Below, in pieces: positions 35,082 to 44,985 of a stretch of 64,000 nt of DNA; positions within the stretch are counted from its first letter, which is position 1, and the number at the start of each line of letters is the position of its first letter. Below the pieces are notes generated by a model. It had not been told where the DNA came from. It did not search any database and was given only the letters and a program-made list of their open reading frames with translations. Position numbers and translations under genes: made by a program. Origin of the DNA: Melampsora larici-populina 98AG31 (taxonomy: Eukaryota > Basidiomycota > Pucciniomycetes > Pucciniales > Melampsoraceae); contig NW_006768779.1 of assembly GCF_000204055.1 (NCBI RefSeq), positions 961,283 through 1,025,282 on the forward strand, given 5' to 3'.

Positions 35082-35474
35082 TTACAACTTTTACTGTCCT
35101 CATGGGAGGCAGTGTGATGAACTATCCACATTTTTTTACTAGAAATGGGCATCAAAAGTAATAAATACACAAAGAGCAATATGAAAGCAGAAATCAAAAA
35201 CAGGCAGCGGTGCTTTTTTCCAGAGATAAGAAAAGTACAGAAACTTATCAGACAAGTGAAGATAATCAAAGAGATATAAAAAGGTAAGAAACTTTTCAAA
35301 CAAGAGTAGAAGAAACAGAAACATAATCAAAGAAAAGGATGCAGAGAAATGGAGACCAGGAATGAAATAAGATACTTGAGGAAACTCAAGCACAACCAAC
35401 ATCTAGAAAGTACAATTTCAAAAAGTGATGAAGAAAACCCTATAAGAGACATAGACAATTTAAGAATCTAATCA

Positions 35475-36290
35475 GCCTTCCTTTTCTTGGTCATATTGGC
35501 TGCAAAAGATGACATGTAAGCAATTGCATCAGCAAATCAGCCCAATGATTATACAGGAATGTGCAAATGCAGCCATTGTCTGTATCCAACAGAGCATTGG
35601 ATAGTCCTAGGTTTCAAAGACCCGTGTGCAGATCCAGCAATGTTGGCCACAGAAGAGAATGTGTGTTCAACAAAGCACAAGATAGCTGAGATTGAAAGCT
35701 AATCTTGGGCAATTGTGGCCAGAACAGGGAATCTAGCTTCATCTTCCTAATGAAAGCAAAGGTTCAATCAATTTCAATTGCTGAGATTGCGAATTAGGAA
35801 GAAAACTTCCCTGTCACCAAGTGACTTTTGATTGGCCAGGAGGACCCATGCCTTGTAGATAGATCTCAAGCATGGACAATAGGATCAATTTAGAAAGTAG
35901 CCAACAAGGTGCAGATGTCAAAGTGATCAAAAGTGTTACTGGAGCTTGGTAGATTGGGAGGAGGTGTCAAAGTAGGAGTTACTGGCCAAGCAGCCAATGC
36001 ACCTTGAAATGCTTTTTCAATTAGTTCCTGAGCCCTCTAAGCATCTTCACAATAGTGGAGGTCAAAGAAACTAAGCCAACACTTTAGATTCAATACTGTA
36101 GCCAGTACAGTCACGTCAAATGATATTGCATCTTCTTGATAGCCAGAAAGTTTGGCAAGCATGATATCAATCATTTTGATCAAGCTGGGGAAGTTGGAGG
36201 TATTGCTTAATTGGTGAAGCACTTTGGTCACATGCAGGTACTCAGCCAGCGGGACTGAGCTCAATGCAAGATCACCCTTCATTTGTTTGG
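35475..36290 (-). pseudogene. Degenerate hAT transposase, C-terminal half
   Basis: The frame at 36282-36037 reads MLAKLSGYQEDAISFDVTVL and TVLNLKCWLSFFDLHY, matching KLQGYLDEALACETLVMATT and LHPAFRLKYFEKHF of the intact hAT at 14.7-14.6 kb. Downstream at about 35740-35560 the dimerisation block survives as FPVLATIAQD(stop)LSISA...EHTFSSVANIAGSAHG. At least two stops and several frame changes separate them. It is a different hAT lineage from the intact copy judging by divergence. Confidence 0.65.
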
Positions 36291-36699
36291 TGGAGAAGAG
36301 GAGTACCTGAATATTTACATGAAGTATTTGTGTTAGTGAAATTATCTATCATGGATATTAGAGATAGCAAAAAATAGGACACTTACTTGCAAAACCTTGC
36401 ATAGCTACTCTACATCATCCCCTTCCCTCATTGCCATCATCACACATTGACTTTTCTTCTGATCAGCAATGAGGATTGAATGAATGTCCTATAAGATGAA
36501 ATTGTGAGTTGATGATAAATATAAAATAAAAGATTGAACAGACTCACATCTTGAGTAGCAACCAGGTTTCAAAAAATTGCTAAGTCAATGTTCCAGCGCA
36601 CGCCCCATCCGGAAATAGGGGCAGGCCCTTCAGACCCTATCTGAGCTGCTTGAGTTTTGAATTGTCCCGGAAATGTTTGGGTTACATCACGAGGTAAGT

Positions 36700-36800
36700 G
36701 AAATGTGGCAGAGTGGTTTGAGAGTTGTTATTTTCACAGTCTTGTTTTTGATTCAAAAAAATTTGGCTGATACCGGTTCAAACTTGTGGCTATCACAAAT
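36700..36800 (+). other. tRNA-derived (SINE-like) relic
   Basis: TGGCAGAGTGG at 36705-36715 fits a Ser/Leu tRNA A box, and GGTTCAAACTT at about 36775-36785 fits a B box, with a spacing suited to a long-variable-arm tRNA. Arms pair poorly, so a tRNA-derived retroposon head is more likely than a gene. Confidence 0.3.
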
Positions 36801-37240
36801 TTGTTACCTGATGGGGCATGGGAACAATTCCAGCCTTTGCACTGTTCCAGTGACATGCAGAAATGATGTATTTGATATGGTCCCATCTTGGGATGTTTAC
36901 AACCAGTTTCACTGATAGGCACAACTGTGAAAAGGATAATTCGACAAGGACTCAGAATCCTGCCCCCAAACATCAAAATAACCTATATCACTCTCTTCAC
37001 ACCATTGATGCAAAGTGCTGATCCTGTGGATGAGGGGTCACAGTGACAGTGGTGATGTTTCACAGAACACAAGGGGGATTAAATGCAGGGTCAGAGCAAC
37101 CTGGCACCTGCAGCATCACCTCTTTGCATGTAGTGTTGGCCTATATAGAGGGGCATACTCAAATTGGTGCTTTCATCTGTTTGATTTAATTTCTCTTTTT
37201 TGAACTTTGTGATTTTTTTGCAATTCATTTTTCTGACAAT

Positions 37241-37670
37241 ATGCTGATTGATCCTAACCCTTTAACTTCACTCTCATCAACCACTTCTTCCCAAATAGTA
37301 TGTCCCATAAATCAAAACTTGTTAAACAATTACAAATCTGTTCAAAATTCTCAAATCCCTTCAAATAATGATGAAATAAGATCTAATTTAGAATTTGAAT
37401 TAATCAAAGGAATTCATCTATCTAATTTATACAAAAAAGAATCAGAAGAGCCTTTTAGTGTAGAAGCAGAGTCTGGCCAAGTTTTAGATAAAGATAAAGG
37501 TTTCGCTTCTCAAAACTCATCTATCCTTCCTTTCAAAATCTCAAATGATCTCATTTATCTGAAACAAATCCTTCTGATTTGTTTTATACATGGACTCAAA
37601 CCTTATTTAACAATACTAAAGTTGTTATATCCCCTCATGATGTAAAAAACTCAATTGAATCTTTTTGTTA
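37241..37670 (+). pseudogene. Gag-like or unknown ORF behind a TATA box
   Basis: A TATA-like CCTATATAGAGG at 37139-37150 lies about 90 bp upstream of an ATG at 37241 that opens 134 codons rich in Ser, Asn and Ile. A frame change near 37560 lets the reading continue as NPSDLFYTWTQTLFNNTKVV for about 35 codons. The layout (TATA, short leader, polar protein) resembles a retroelement gag, and TGGTGTCAGGGTGG near 37870 resembles a Met-tRNA primer-binding site, but no zinc knuckle or pol is present. Identity unresolved. Confidence 0.3.
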
Positions 37671-40100
37671 ATTTTCTGTTTCTTGCAGAATTTCCATCTA
37701 TACTCCAGTATCTAAATGTAAATAGCTCCTACACAGATTAATCAACCAATTTCATTGATGAAACCTATAAAAATAGTCATGTTACACAACCACAAGAGCA
37801 GTGATCAGAATGGTTTTCAGAAAGTAGTGGATTGAATTACACTAACTGAACCTTTGAATCTTGTGACAAGTGGTGTCAGGGTGGCAACAAGTATTACATA
37901 TGAGGTGAACTAGTCAAGCAGCTCATACTACAGTCCTGAATTGCTATTCTGCTACTTACATGGAATAGGTACAATTGTTTTCTACAAGATGTGATCATAG
38001 AAAATTGATACTATCAGTGATTGATATTAATACAATTTCAACACTAGGGAAATCTTGAAACTGCAGGCCCACTGTTGGTTCACAAATGGTGGCAGGTCAA
38101 AGCTGAGCCTTAGTTTAATCTCAGAAACTCAAAGGTTTAAGAGAAGCTTCAGACAGGAATCTGCAGTGATCTTGCCAACAAGAATGTAGCAAAACCTGGG
38201 TCCTTGACCAGAAGAGACAAAGAGAATAGACTAGCCGGTAATTTTTGTGGGTAGGATTCTTTGATGGGGTGTGAGTCAGAAAGTTTGTCCTTATCTTCTG
38301 CTTATTTAATTCCTTCCTCAGGTTTTCCTGATTTCTGTTCTTTTCAAACTTGAACCTTTGAAACTAGGTCTCTAAGTTGTATTTCTATATATTACAATGT
38401 TGAATCTTTTTGATACTAGATTCTAATGGTGTCTTATTGTTTTTGATAATATTGAATATTTTATTTAATTATATTGTTTTATAGTGTATATTTATAATTG
38501 AAGTACTTTTGGTGCTTTCATGAGTACTCAAGTGCTGCCAATATGTTGGTTTTATAATCAAACTAGTTTCATCAACTGTAACACAATCTCTGTTCTTTAT
38601 AATTGAAGGAGTTTTTACATTATCCACTTTTTGGGTCTTCTGTCAAGGGGAACTTGGGGATTCTCTATCAATTGATATCTGATCAGGTGGTGGATTTGCT
38701 TGGTTGCTTGTGAGTTTTTAGTGCTTTTGATACATGATCCGGGGCAATCAAGAGGTAGATCAAGTTTCAATGCATTTTTCACAGCAACCTCTAAGGCAGT
38801 TCCAGAAAGAATACTGAGAAAAACTTCTGAGATGATCTCCATTAAGCATTGGACTATCTACATATGTGGGTGCTCCACCTGTGATTCCCATTTCTAAAGC
38901 TTTCTGACATCAGAATGTTTCCGACTCTTTACAAGTTTTTTATAGAATGTGTTACTTTTTTTGAAGTCCTCCTGCTAGTTTGTTTGTGTATATTTCTCTC
39001 TTTTTCTTGTGCATAATGAAAAAATGTGAATAGTATCAATCACCTCATGTTGCTGTCTATGCTGAGGATTTGACAAAGCACAGCGCAAGCTGTTTAAAAA
39101 TCCACCACACTGCCTTGCTCATGTAGCGCTTCAGTTTCAAAAGTGGAGCATTGGCAGAGCTACATGTAATCAGGATCACGATGTGATCTCTTAAAGCACA
39201 TTACACATAGAGATGCTTTCTTACTCAAATGCACATTATTGATTTTCTTCTCTTACTCATCATGATGCCTCATTGAGTTCGTCAGGTTTACGTATATATA
39301 GAACAATACTACCATCATGTTGTTCTCTCTTTCCCTATTGAACTCAAACTTTTTGTGTGTTACAATCTTCTTCACAGATGGTGATTCCATTTTGATCAAC
39401 TTAAGTCTTCCTACATTAAGACTTTGTTTGATCTTAATCCTTCTCAGGTAAAACAAAATCACGAATACCTTCGAGTTTCTTTATTATTACAATACAATCA
39501 GTTGAAATTTGATTTTTTGGTCCAGAGTTTTGACAACATTATGGTATTTTATGAGTTGAGAAATTGGTGAATAAGGGAAAGAACATTTATGTACAATGAG
39601 AAATGCAGTTATAGTACCCTCAGTAAGATTTATTATTAAACATCATTGGGTTGACTTTAAGAAAGTGACACCCTCAGCTAAAGATTTATTGTTGAACATC
39701 ATTGGGTTAAGTTTAGTAGAAAAGGACAAGTTGATTGAAACGAAATGAAAAAGAATTGACTATTGTGAATCGAGTAATAATCTTTTCAAGTTCAATTTTT
39801 TGTACATATATAGCCGAATGGAAATCCAAAAATGCGAAAGAGTCGATGAAAGAATGGTATACAGACAGCTACCAGGAGTTTCTCTAGATGTGGGATTTTG
39901 ATTATAAGATTGTACAGTTGAATATCTTGAGATAAATGGTATAAATTTCTATTTGATGAGCTTCATAAATGTTTGATATTCATAAGCATCGATCAAAGTA
40001 GCATATCCAGAGTTTCACTGTGAGATCGCGACCAAGACAAACCAAGAACACGTGATATCAGTAAGTATATAAGAAAAAGTGGACAACATGAAACTCACAT
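37671..40100. other. Stretch without a recognised gene
   Basis: AT-rich, CpG-poor sequence with only short frames (for example 38615-38842 minus, mirrored by 38700-38897 plus). No domain, no terminal repeats noticed. Confidence 0.4.
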
Positions 40101-40101
40101 C

Positions 40102-40437
40102 TTAAAATTTATAAACTTTTCGAGCAGACTCAGGGATTGGTTGAGGAATCTTGGAGAGGTCTTTGAGAATGATGATACGTCCTTTGGTAGATGGGCGGTA
40201 TGTATGTATTCGAGTAGAAGTGAGAGAAAGATCATTCATTAAAAGTGTTAAGCAAAGACGATTCAACTTCTTAGGATGAAGCTTGACGGGTTCGAATGCG
40301 TTCTTCGGTTGTTCTTCAACTTTGACTGATGTTGTGGGGGGATCAGGGCGGCGTTCGGGAATTGGATTACGTTGTCGGAGAGGGGGTGGTCTGGGGGCGA
40401 GAACATTGGCTTGAGTTTGGTGTCTTTGTAAAGGCAT
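40102..40437 (-). CDS. Hypothetical small basic, proline-rich protein
   Basis: A single frame of 111 codons from ATG at 40437 to TAA at 40102-40104. The N-terminal half is Pro/Arg-rich (LAPRPPPLRQRNPIPERRPD). The C-terminal half has LHPKKLNRLCLTLLMND, then a short hydrophobic-basic stretch GRIIILKDLSKIPQPIPES. Codon composition and CpG content differ from the TE relics around it, and the reverse strand is not open, which favours a real gene. I do not recognise the family. A GTGAGT donor-like site just after the stop leaves open that the annotated stop is a mutation in a longer gene. Confidence 0.4.
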   Translation of the reverse strand: MPLQRHQTQANVLAPRPPPLRQRNPIPERRPDPPTTSVKVEEQPKNAFEPVKLHPKKLNRLCLTLLMNDLSLTSTRIHTYRPSTKGRIIILKDLSKIPQPIPESARKVYKF

Positions 40438-41263
40438 GATGGTTCAAGATATAAGAAGTGGATGAAGGGATTCGGATTTGAGCAAGAGTGTGAATGGTGA
40501 TGTTGTGTGGAAGGGTGAAAGAAAATTAACGCGAGTGCACAATGTCCTCAATCGATTTATATGAAAACATTGGTGCTGATCCCACCATACAATCCCATAC
40601 TGCAATCCCATAACGCTGAGGGTACAAACAGATGATGGGCCAATCCCATTTCTTGATCACATTATCGAAGCATTATCGAAGCATTATTTGTCTAATAAGG
40701 GCGTCCTAAATATTGATAACATTTCCCGTACGGCAACTAAACTAATGCTGGCAATAGACTCATCATATTCGTATTTCGCTTTTTTACGATCATCTTTCCG
40801 TTGCAAACATCCGCTTCATCTGCCCGGTTTCATGTTTATCACAATTACAGATCTTCCCGTGTTTGGTGAGAAAGACACTGTTAAAAACCAACCTCAACAG
40901 CTAGAAGGCTCATGAAAAGCAAATACAGACCACCTCATCTTACCGCGCGAGGTTTGTACAGATATTTTGAAATGTATCAGAGGAAACATCTTTGCGAATT
41001 AAAGAACTCCTGAATCGTGTTGTGATTTTAAAAAGTTCAGTAAGTCAGAAACATTGAATAAATTTTTCAGGATCCATCACAAGTGAGGTGTTTATGTAGA
41101 CTGTGTAATTAAATGTTTTGATAAGAAAGTGAATTTGAAAGAGAAGGAAAGTTAAAAGGTTATGGGGTTCGGATTGGAGTATGGGATTACATAATGAAGT
41201 GTTACTTGCAAATTGATATTGTTCCGAAAAATCCAAGAAAAGTTGAGAAATCAATATCAAACG

Positions 41264-41314
41264 CTAACTTAACCAAGTCCCTGCGTTTGTCCGAGAGGGA
41301 CTTAGTTAGGTTAG
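41264..41314. mobile_element. 51-bp micro-hairpin flanked by 9-bp direct repeats
   Basis: The unit starts CTAACTTAACCAAGTCCCT and ends with the near-perfect complement AGGGACTTAGTTAGGTTAG around a 13-base loop. TATCAAACG stands directly on each side (41255-41263 and 41315-41323). A 9-bp duplication is typical of Mutator-type insertions (8 bp would suggest hAT). Confidence 0.7.
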
Positions 41315-41399
41315 TATCAAACGAACCACTTGAGGTAGCATGAAGTTCCTGCCAAGTTCCAACACGAGAAGGACGAGAATGTCAACAGCAGGACTAAAG

Positions 41400-42210
41400 A
41401 ATGGAACTAAGATAATCTTAGCAATCAAATCAAATCAAACCAGATCATCTTCAATTCTAACTAATCAAAATCCACAAGAAAACAAATGGAATTAATATCA
41501 ACAAGAACAACAACCACAACAGAACTCAAATGATCAATAACCATCGGATATATCAATTCCAACTTCAGCCTCCTCATTCAGCGTATCAACAATAAAATCC
41601 AGACCAAAAATTCCAATCACTAGAGACCCAACCCTCAAACCAACCTATGTATACCATTATCAAAACCTAGTATCTGAACCCAAGATTCACGTTCATACTC
41701 AAGAAAAAGATGATGAGAAAAAACATAAGAAGAGCAAGAATTTCACCTGCATTTATAAAACCAAAACCTAAAATTCGAATCATAATAATAAGTAAAACAC
41801 CACAAGAAAAAGCCAAAAAAGCCTGTGAAGCATTAAATAAAAAAACTAAAAAAGAAAGTTTGAATAATTCAAAAAGAAAGAAAAAGAATGGATTAAGTAT
41901 TGGATCTGTTATGTCAGTTTCTCAACTTGCTCATATAACTCATCAAAAGTTTAGTAAGATTTGACCCAAATCTTTATCATACTTTTAAAAACCACTTCTT
42001 GCTAAATTTTCTTCCTGATCCATGTTTCTTCTTCTTGTTCAAAGGTTGATTAAAATCACTTATTCAATCAGCAGGTTTAACAGATATAAGACCAAATCAA
42101 ATCTTAACCTCAGATGATTTAGCTTATTTAGCACTAGAATCAGCTCACAGACCTATCATTGATGATTCATTAGCATTTGATATTTATCCAGATCCACAAT
42201 CAAAAGATTG
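41400..42210 (+). pseudogene. Mitochondrial translation initiation factor IF-2, N-terminal fragment
   Basis: A Lys-rich linker (KKTKKESLNNSKRKKKNG) precedes SVMSVSQLAHITHQKF. A GTAAGA...AAAG intron-like interval leads to AGLTDIRPNQILTSDDLAYL and PIIDDSLAFDIYPDPQ. This matches the IF2 N-terminal subdomain of mitochondrial IF-2 (VSVxxLAxxxxxK...ITSEDAxLxAxExxxxPxVxxExxFDIYP). In mitochondria the full protein positions fMet-tRNA on the small ribosomal subunit with its GTPase domain, which is missing here. A TGA near 42052 and a frame switch near 41710 (EKDDEKKHKKSKN in one phase, MMRKNIRRARIS in the next) show decay. The identification is by pattern recall; moderately sure. Confidence 0.55.
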
Positions 42211-42609
42211 AAAGCTGAGCAGTTCAGGTGCTGCCTCTCTTTCCAACAGATGGGGAAAGAGATTCAGTCTTAGAACACAAAAGATACATATAGGTAAAAA
42301 TGATTGAGAAAACATATTGGGATTGATGGTCATTAACGTTGATGGCATTGTGCAATTGAATTTGTAAGTATCTAGAAAGATTGAAACAGAAGAAAACATA
42401 ACACATAAAACAAATACCCAGGTACAATAAGCTTAATTGTCTTTCAACAAGATGTAATTTTATTGACATAGGCCAAGTTCTTATTTTTTGGGGGACTCAA
42501 GGTTGACCTAGTAATGGACACAGATTGACCAAGTGGCTTACTTGAGATGGTCGGGTTTGGATTGAGGACAGCTGTGGCTAGAATCACGTGGCCTTCATCA
42601 AGCCGGCAG

Positions 42610-42639
42610 GTTTAAAACACTGCATGGCACTATAGCTCA
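42610..42639 (+). repeat. 30-bp direct repeat with 5' tRNA fragment, left copy
   Basis: Matches 43731-43760 at 28 of 30 positions and contains GGCACTATAGCTCA, the first 14 bases of the tRNA-like gene at 43747. After it the tRNA similarity stops. It marks the left side of the foldback element below. Confidence 0.75.
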
Positions 42640-42954
42640 CACTGCGTGAAAAACCCTGTCGGAACCGGCCCCGCGACAGCCTGTCGCCCGGCATATGTAT
42701 ATATTTACATAGCCAGCGACAGATACACTTTTGGCCAGCGACACTTCAAGTTTTTGTGCGACAGTTGGTTCGGTTTTGCGACATCTCATCCCTGTTCAGC
42801 TCATAGGTCGGTGCTGCGACACCTTTGCCCTTTAACCGATCTTGACTTTGATTGTCCAGCTTATTAGATATCACAACTCACCTCAATTTGCGATCTCATT
42901 TCACCACGTCCGACTTTGGATTCCACCTCGTAGCCGATCCATCTCCATCTTTCA

Positions 42955-43102
42955 ATGGGAGATCCGCCGAGTAAGTACCTTTGTCATCTACGCTGATTTT
43001 AGGATCAATATCACTCATTGACCTCTTTGATTTCTCCCAGAAATCATTTGCACCTGCTTGCAATGTGTGATCAAAACATGCACGGGTCCAGATGGAAAAA
43101 CC
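42955..43102 (+). CDS. 5' end of a transposon gene with CxCxxC cysteine motif, cut by the assembly gap
   Basis: Exon 1 (42955-42970) encodes MGDPP, and a GTAAGT...CAG intron of 70 bp leads to exon 2 at 43041, reading KIICTCLQCVIKTCTGPDGK up to the gap. N-terminal cysteine clusters of this kind accompany KDZ and tnp2-type transposases in basidiomycetes; that link is from family knowledge, not from the catalytic domain, which is not in view. The whole element is only 1.07 kb plus the unknown gap, so it is probably an internally deleted copy. Confidence 0.45.
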
Positions 43103-43202
43103 NNNNNNNNNNNNNNNNNNNNNNNNNNNNNNNNNNNNNNNNNNNNNNNNNNNNNNNNNNNNNNNNNNNNNNNNNNNNNNNNNNNNNNNNNNNNNNNNNN
43201 NN
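43103..43202. other. Assembly gap (100 N)
   Basis: One hundred N, a conventional placeholder for a gap of unknown size. It sits between the arms of a foldback element, which probably caused the assembly break. Confidence 0.99.
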
Positions 43203-43746
43203 AATGTATGATGAGCGGTGAGAAGACACCAGATCGTAGGGGTTTATATACGCAAGCAAGTAGGCTGGTGAGATCTTCAGACGGCTCGGGTATGACAAGA
43301 CCCTTTGAGATTGACCGCTCATGTGACGAGCTTCCCCTTCAGGAAAATTTGCCATTGTGCTGTGAGAAAATAAATGAAAACAGTGAGGGATGTGAAAGGA
43401 AAACCGGACTAACCTGGCCTGAGACGTTTGATCCTTTACGTCACTGATGATTTCAACTGCTGCTGTACTGCTAAAGTCGTTCGAGATTTGGAGTCTGGAC
43501 TGCTGGAGTGGTTCGAGAAGGATTTGGCGGATCCAGATCAAGAGGTGCGATGAAGAGGGAAGAAGGGCGAAGGAGATGTCGCAGGCAGATCGGAGGGGGA
43601 GTGGGGATGAGATGTCGCAAAACCAAACCAGCTGTCGCAGGAAAACTTGAAGTGTCGCTGGCCAAAAGTGTATCTGTCGCTGGCTATGTAAATATATACA
43701 TATGCCGGGCGACAGGCTGTCGCGGGGCCGGTTTAAAACAATGCAC

Positions 43747-43826
43747 GGCACTATAGCTCAGTTGGTAGAGCGCCTGCTTAACATTGTGTTCGCATGTTGT
43801 CCTGGGTTCGAGCCCCAGTGGAGTCA
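43747..43826 (+). tRNA. tRNA-Val(AAC)-like gene with 7-nt intron
   Basis: A box TAGCTCAGTTGG and B box GGTTCGAGCCC match pol III consensus. The D stem GCTC/GAGC and T arm CTGGG/CCCAG pair perfectly. If TTGTGTT (43784-43790) is removed as an intron after position 37, the anticodon loop becomes TTAACAC, the usual loop of Val-AAC. The anticodon stem (CCTGC/GCATG) has one mismatch. The acceptor stem (GGCACTA/TGGAGTC) has one mismatch and two G-U pairs, so it may be a recently decayed copy. A TTTT terminator follows at 43831-43834. Confidence 0.6.
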
Positions 43827-43860
43827 TACCTTTTGCCAGCTCACCTAAAGCATCAGAACA

Positions 43861-43996
43861 GATACAGCCGTTTTCATGATTGATGAACACTTGAAGAAAA
43901 CTTTTTGAATGTTTTGGCCTGTACCTGTTTACAATTTGAGCTGATCATTCAAAAAGTTTTTCTTCAAATGTTCATCAATTGTGAATACGGCTGTAC
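43861..43996. mobile_element. Foldback MITE, about 136 bp
   Basis: The arms 43861-43911 and 43946-43996 are inverted repeats of about 51 bp (starting near TACAGCCG) with a few mismatches and a 34-base loop. No coding content and no certain target duplication. Confidence 0.6.
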
Positions 43997-44112
43997 CTGA
44001 GCTTTTTGTGGCTTGATATTGAGGATCATTTGCCAATGAAGTCAATTGTGCCATTTTGAAAAAAACTGAGAACAGGTTTCCAATAGGACTGTAGGCTGTA
44101 GGTGGTCATTGT

Positions 44113-44985
44113 GTTGGGAACTGTCAGCCAGGGCATAAGTTGCCTAGACAACCTATCTCCTGAATAACAAGTGAGGAAGGCCAAAGACCACAAAACCATC
44201 AAGAGAAGCTATATTTCAATTCACCATTTCTTTTTCTCAAATCAATAATTCTAATCATCATTCTTTTCAGAACTGTTTTTTTTCTATTTCATACATTCTA
44301 TTTCTCTATATCTACTTTTCTTTTCATTAATGACTTAATTACTCAAACTCTTGGAATTTGTGTGAAGAGATCTTGAATTAAGTAATAATGTTATGAAATT
44401 CTGGAAAGCAGTAGACGTTCTCAGTTTGTGGTTCTTGAAGAGGATTGGGAACCCTCTTCAAGTTCCATTACATCTAAAACCAATCCGGCTAACACATGGG
44501 AACTGTTAGTCCGGTGGTCTGGGAAAGTCTATGGATTGAAGGATGGATCACATAATTAACTCATGGGATGACTCTTGAGGGAAAGGGGTGTTGGGATCAG
44601 GCTTACATTATTTCATATTCTAGTAACGGAAATCCGTCTTAGGTGAATAGTGATATCATTTGTATGTGTGCGCTAACTACAGACAAGGGTATAAAACCCA
44701 GCTTGTTTTCTTATTTGTGGCATTTTTTCTTCATCTTTTATCCAACTAATCAATCTGACTATTAGCTTAAACCGCTCAAAGTTAAACCAGCAACCACCTC
44801 ATTCCAATCTCCTTTAAATTCCATTTAAACCATTTTGGTTAGTGTTGTCCTCGTGCTACCTTTGACCAGTTATTCTTTAATGCTTCAACTCAGTTGATAT
44901 TTGTTGAGATAGAAACTTGTAATTCTCAAATATATTCAGTTACTCGTTGGTTATTGAACCACGCTTGTTGACAGGAACCATTGCA
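44113..44985 (+). mobile_element. Possible LTR, end not certain
   Basis: TGTTGGGAACTG at 44113 has the form of an LTR start, and GGGTATAAAACCC at 44688-44700 is a strong TATA box 580 bp in, as in the U3/R region. A matching CA end with target duplication could not be fixed. No pol sequence is attached. Confidence 0.35.

Larger units (their letters stand above)
42663..43733. mobile_element. Foldback element with GCGACA motif arrays (contains an assembly gap)
   Basis: The left arm 42663-about 42810 and the right arm about 43585-43733 are inverted repeats, starting AACCGGCCCCGCGACAGCC, about 95 percent identical by eye. Each arm holds five or more GCGACA motifs (for example within GCGACAGCCTGTCGC). 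Subterminal motif arrays of this kind are typical of CACTA and KDZ elements. The middle carries the start of a gene with a CxCxxC motif, then 100 N. No target duplication was found directly at the arms; instead a 30-bp repeat lies 24 bp outside on the left and overlaps the right end. Confidence 0.7.

Noticed and set aside
43071..43751. 226-codon minus-strand frame through the gap and the right arm
   Set aside because: It runs across the N stretch and translates the inverted-repeat arm; there is no domain and the length depends on the gap placeholder.
44113..44985. 5-bp CATTG on both sides of the possible LTR
   Set aside because: Using these as a target duplication would leave an end without CA; the match is likely chance, so the LTR call was kept at low confidence.
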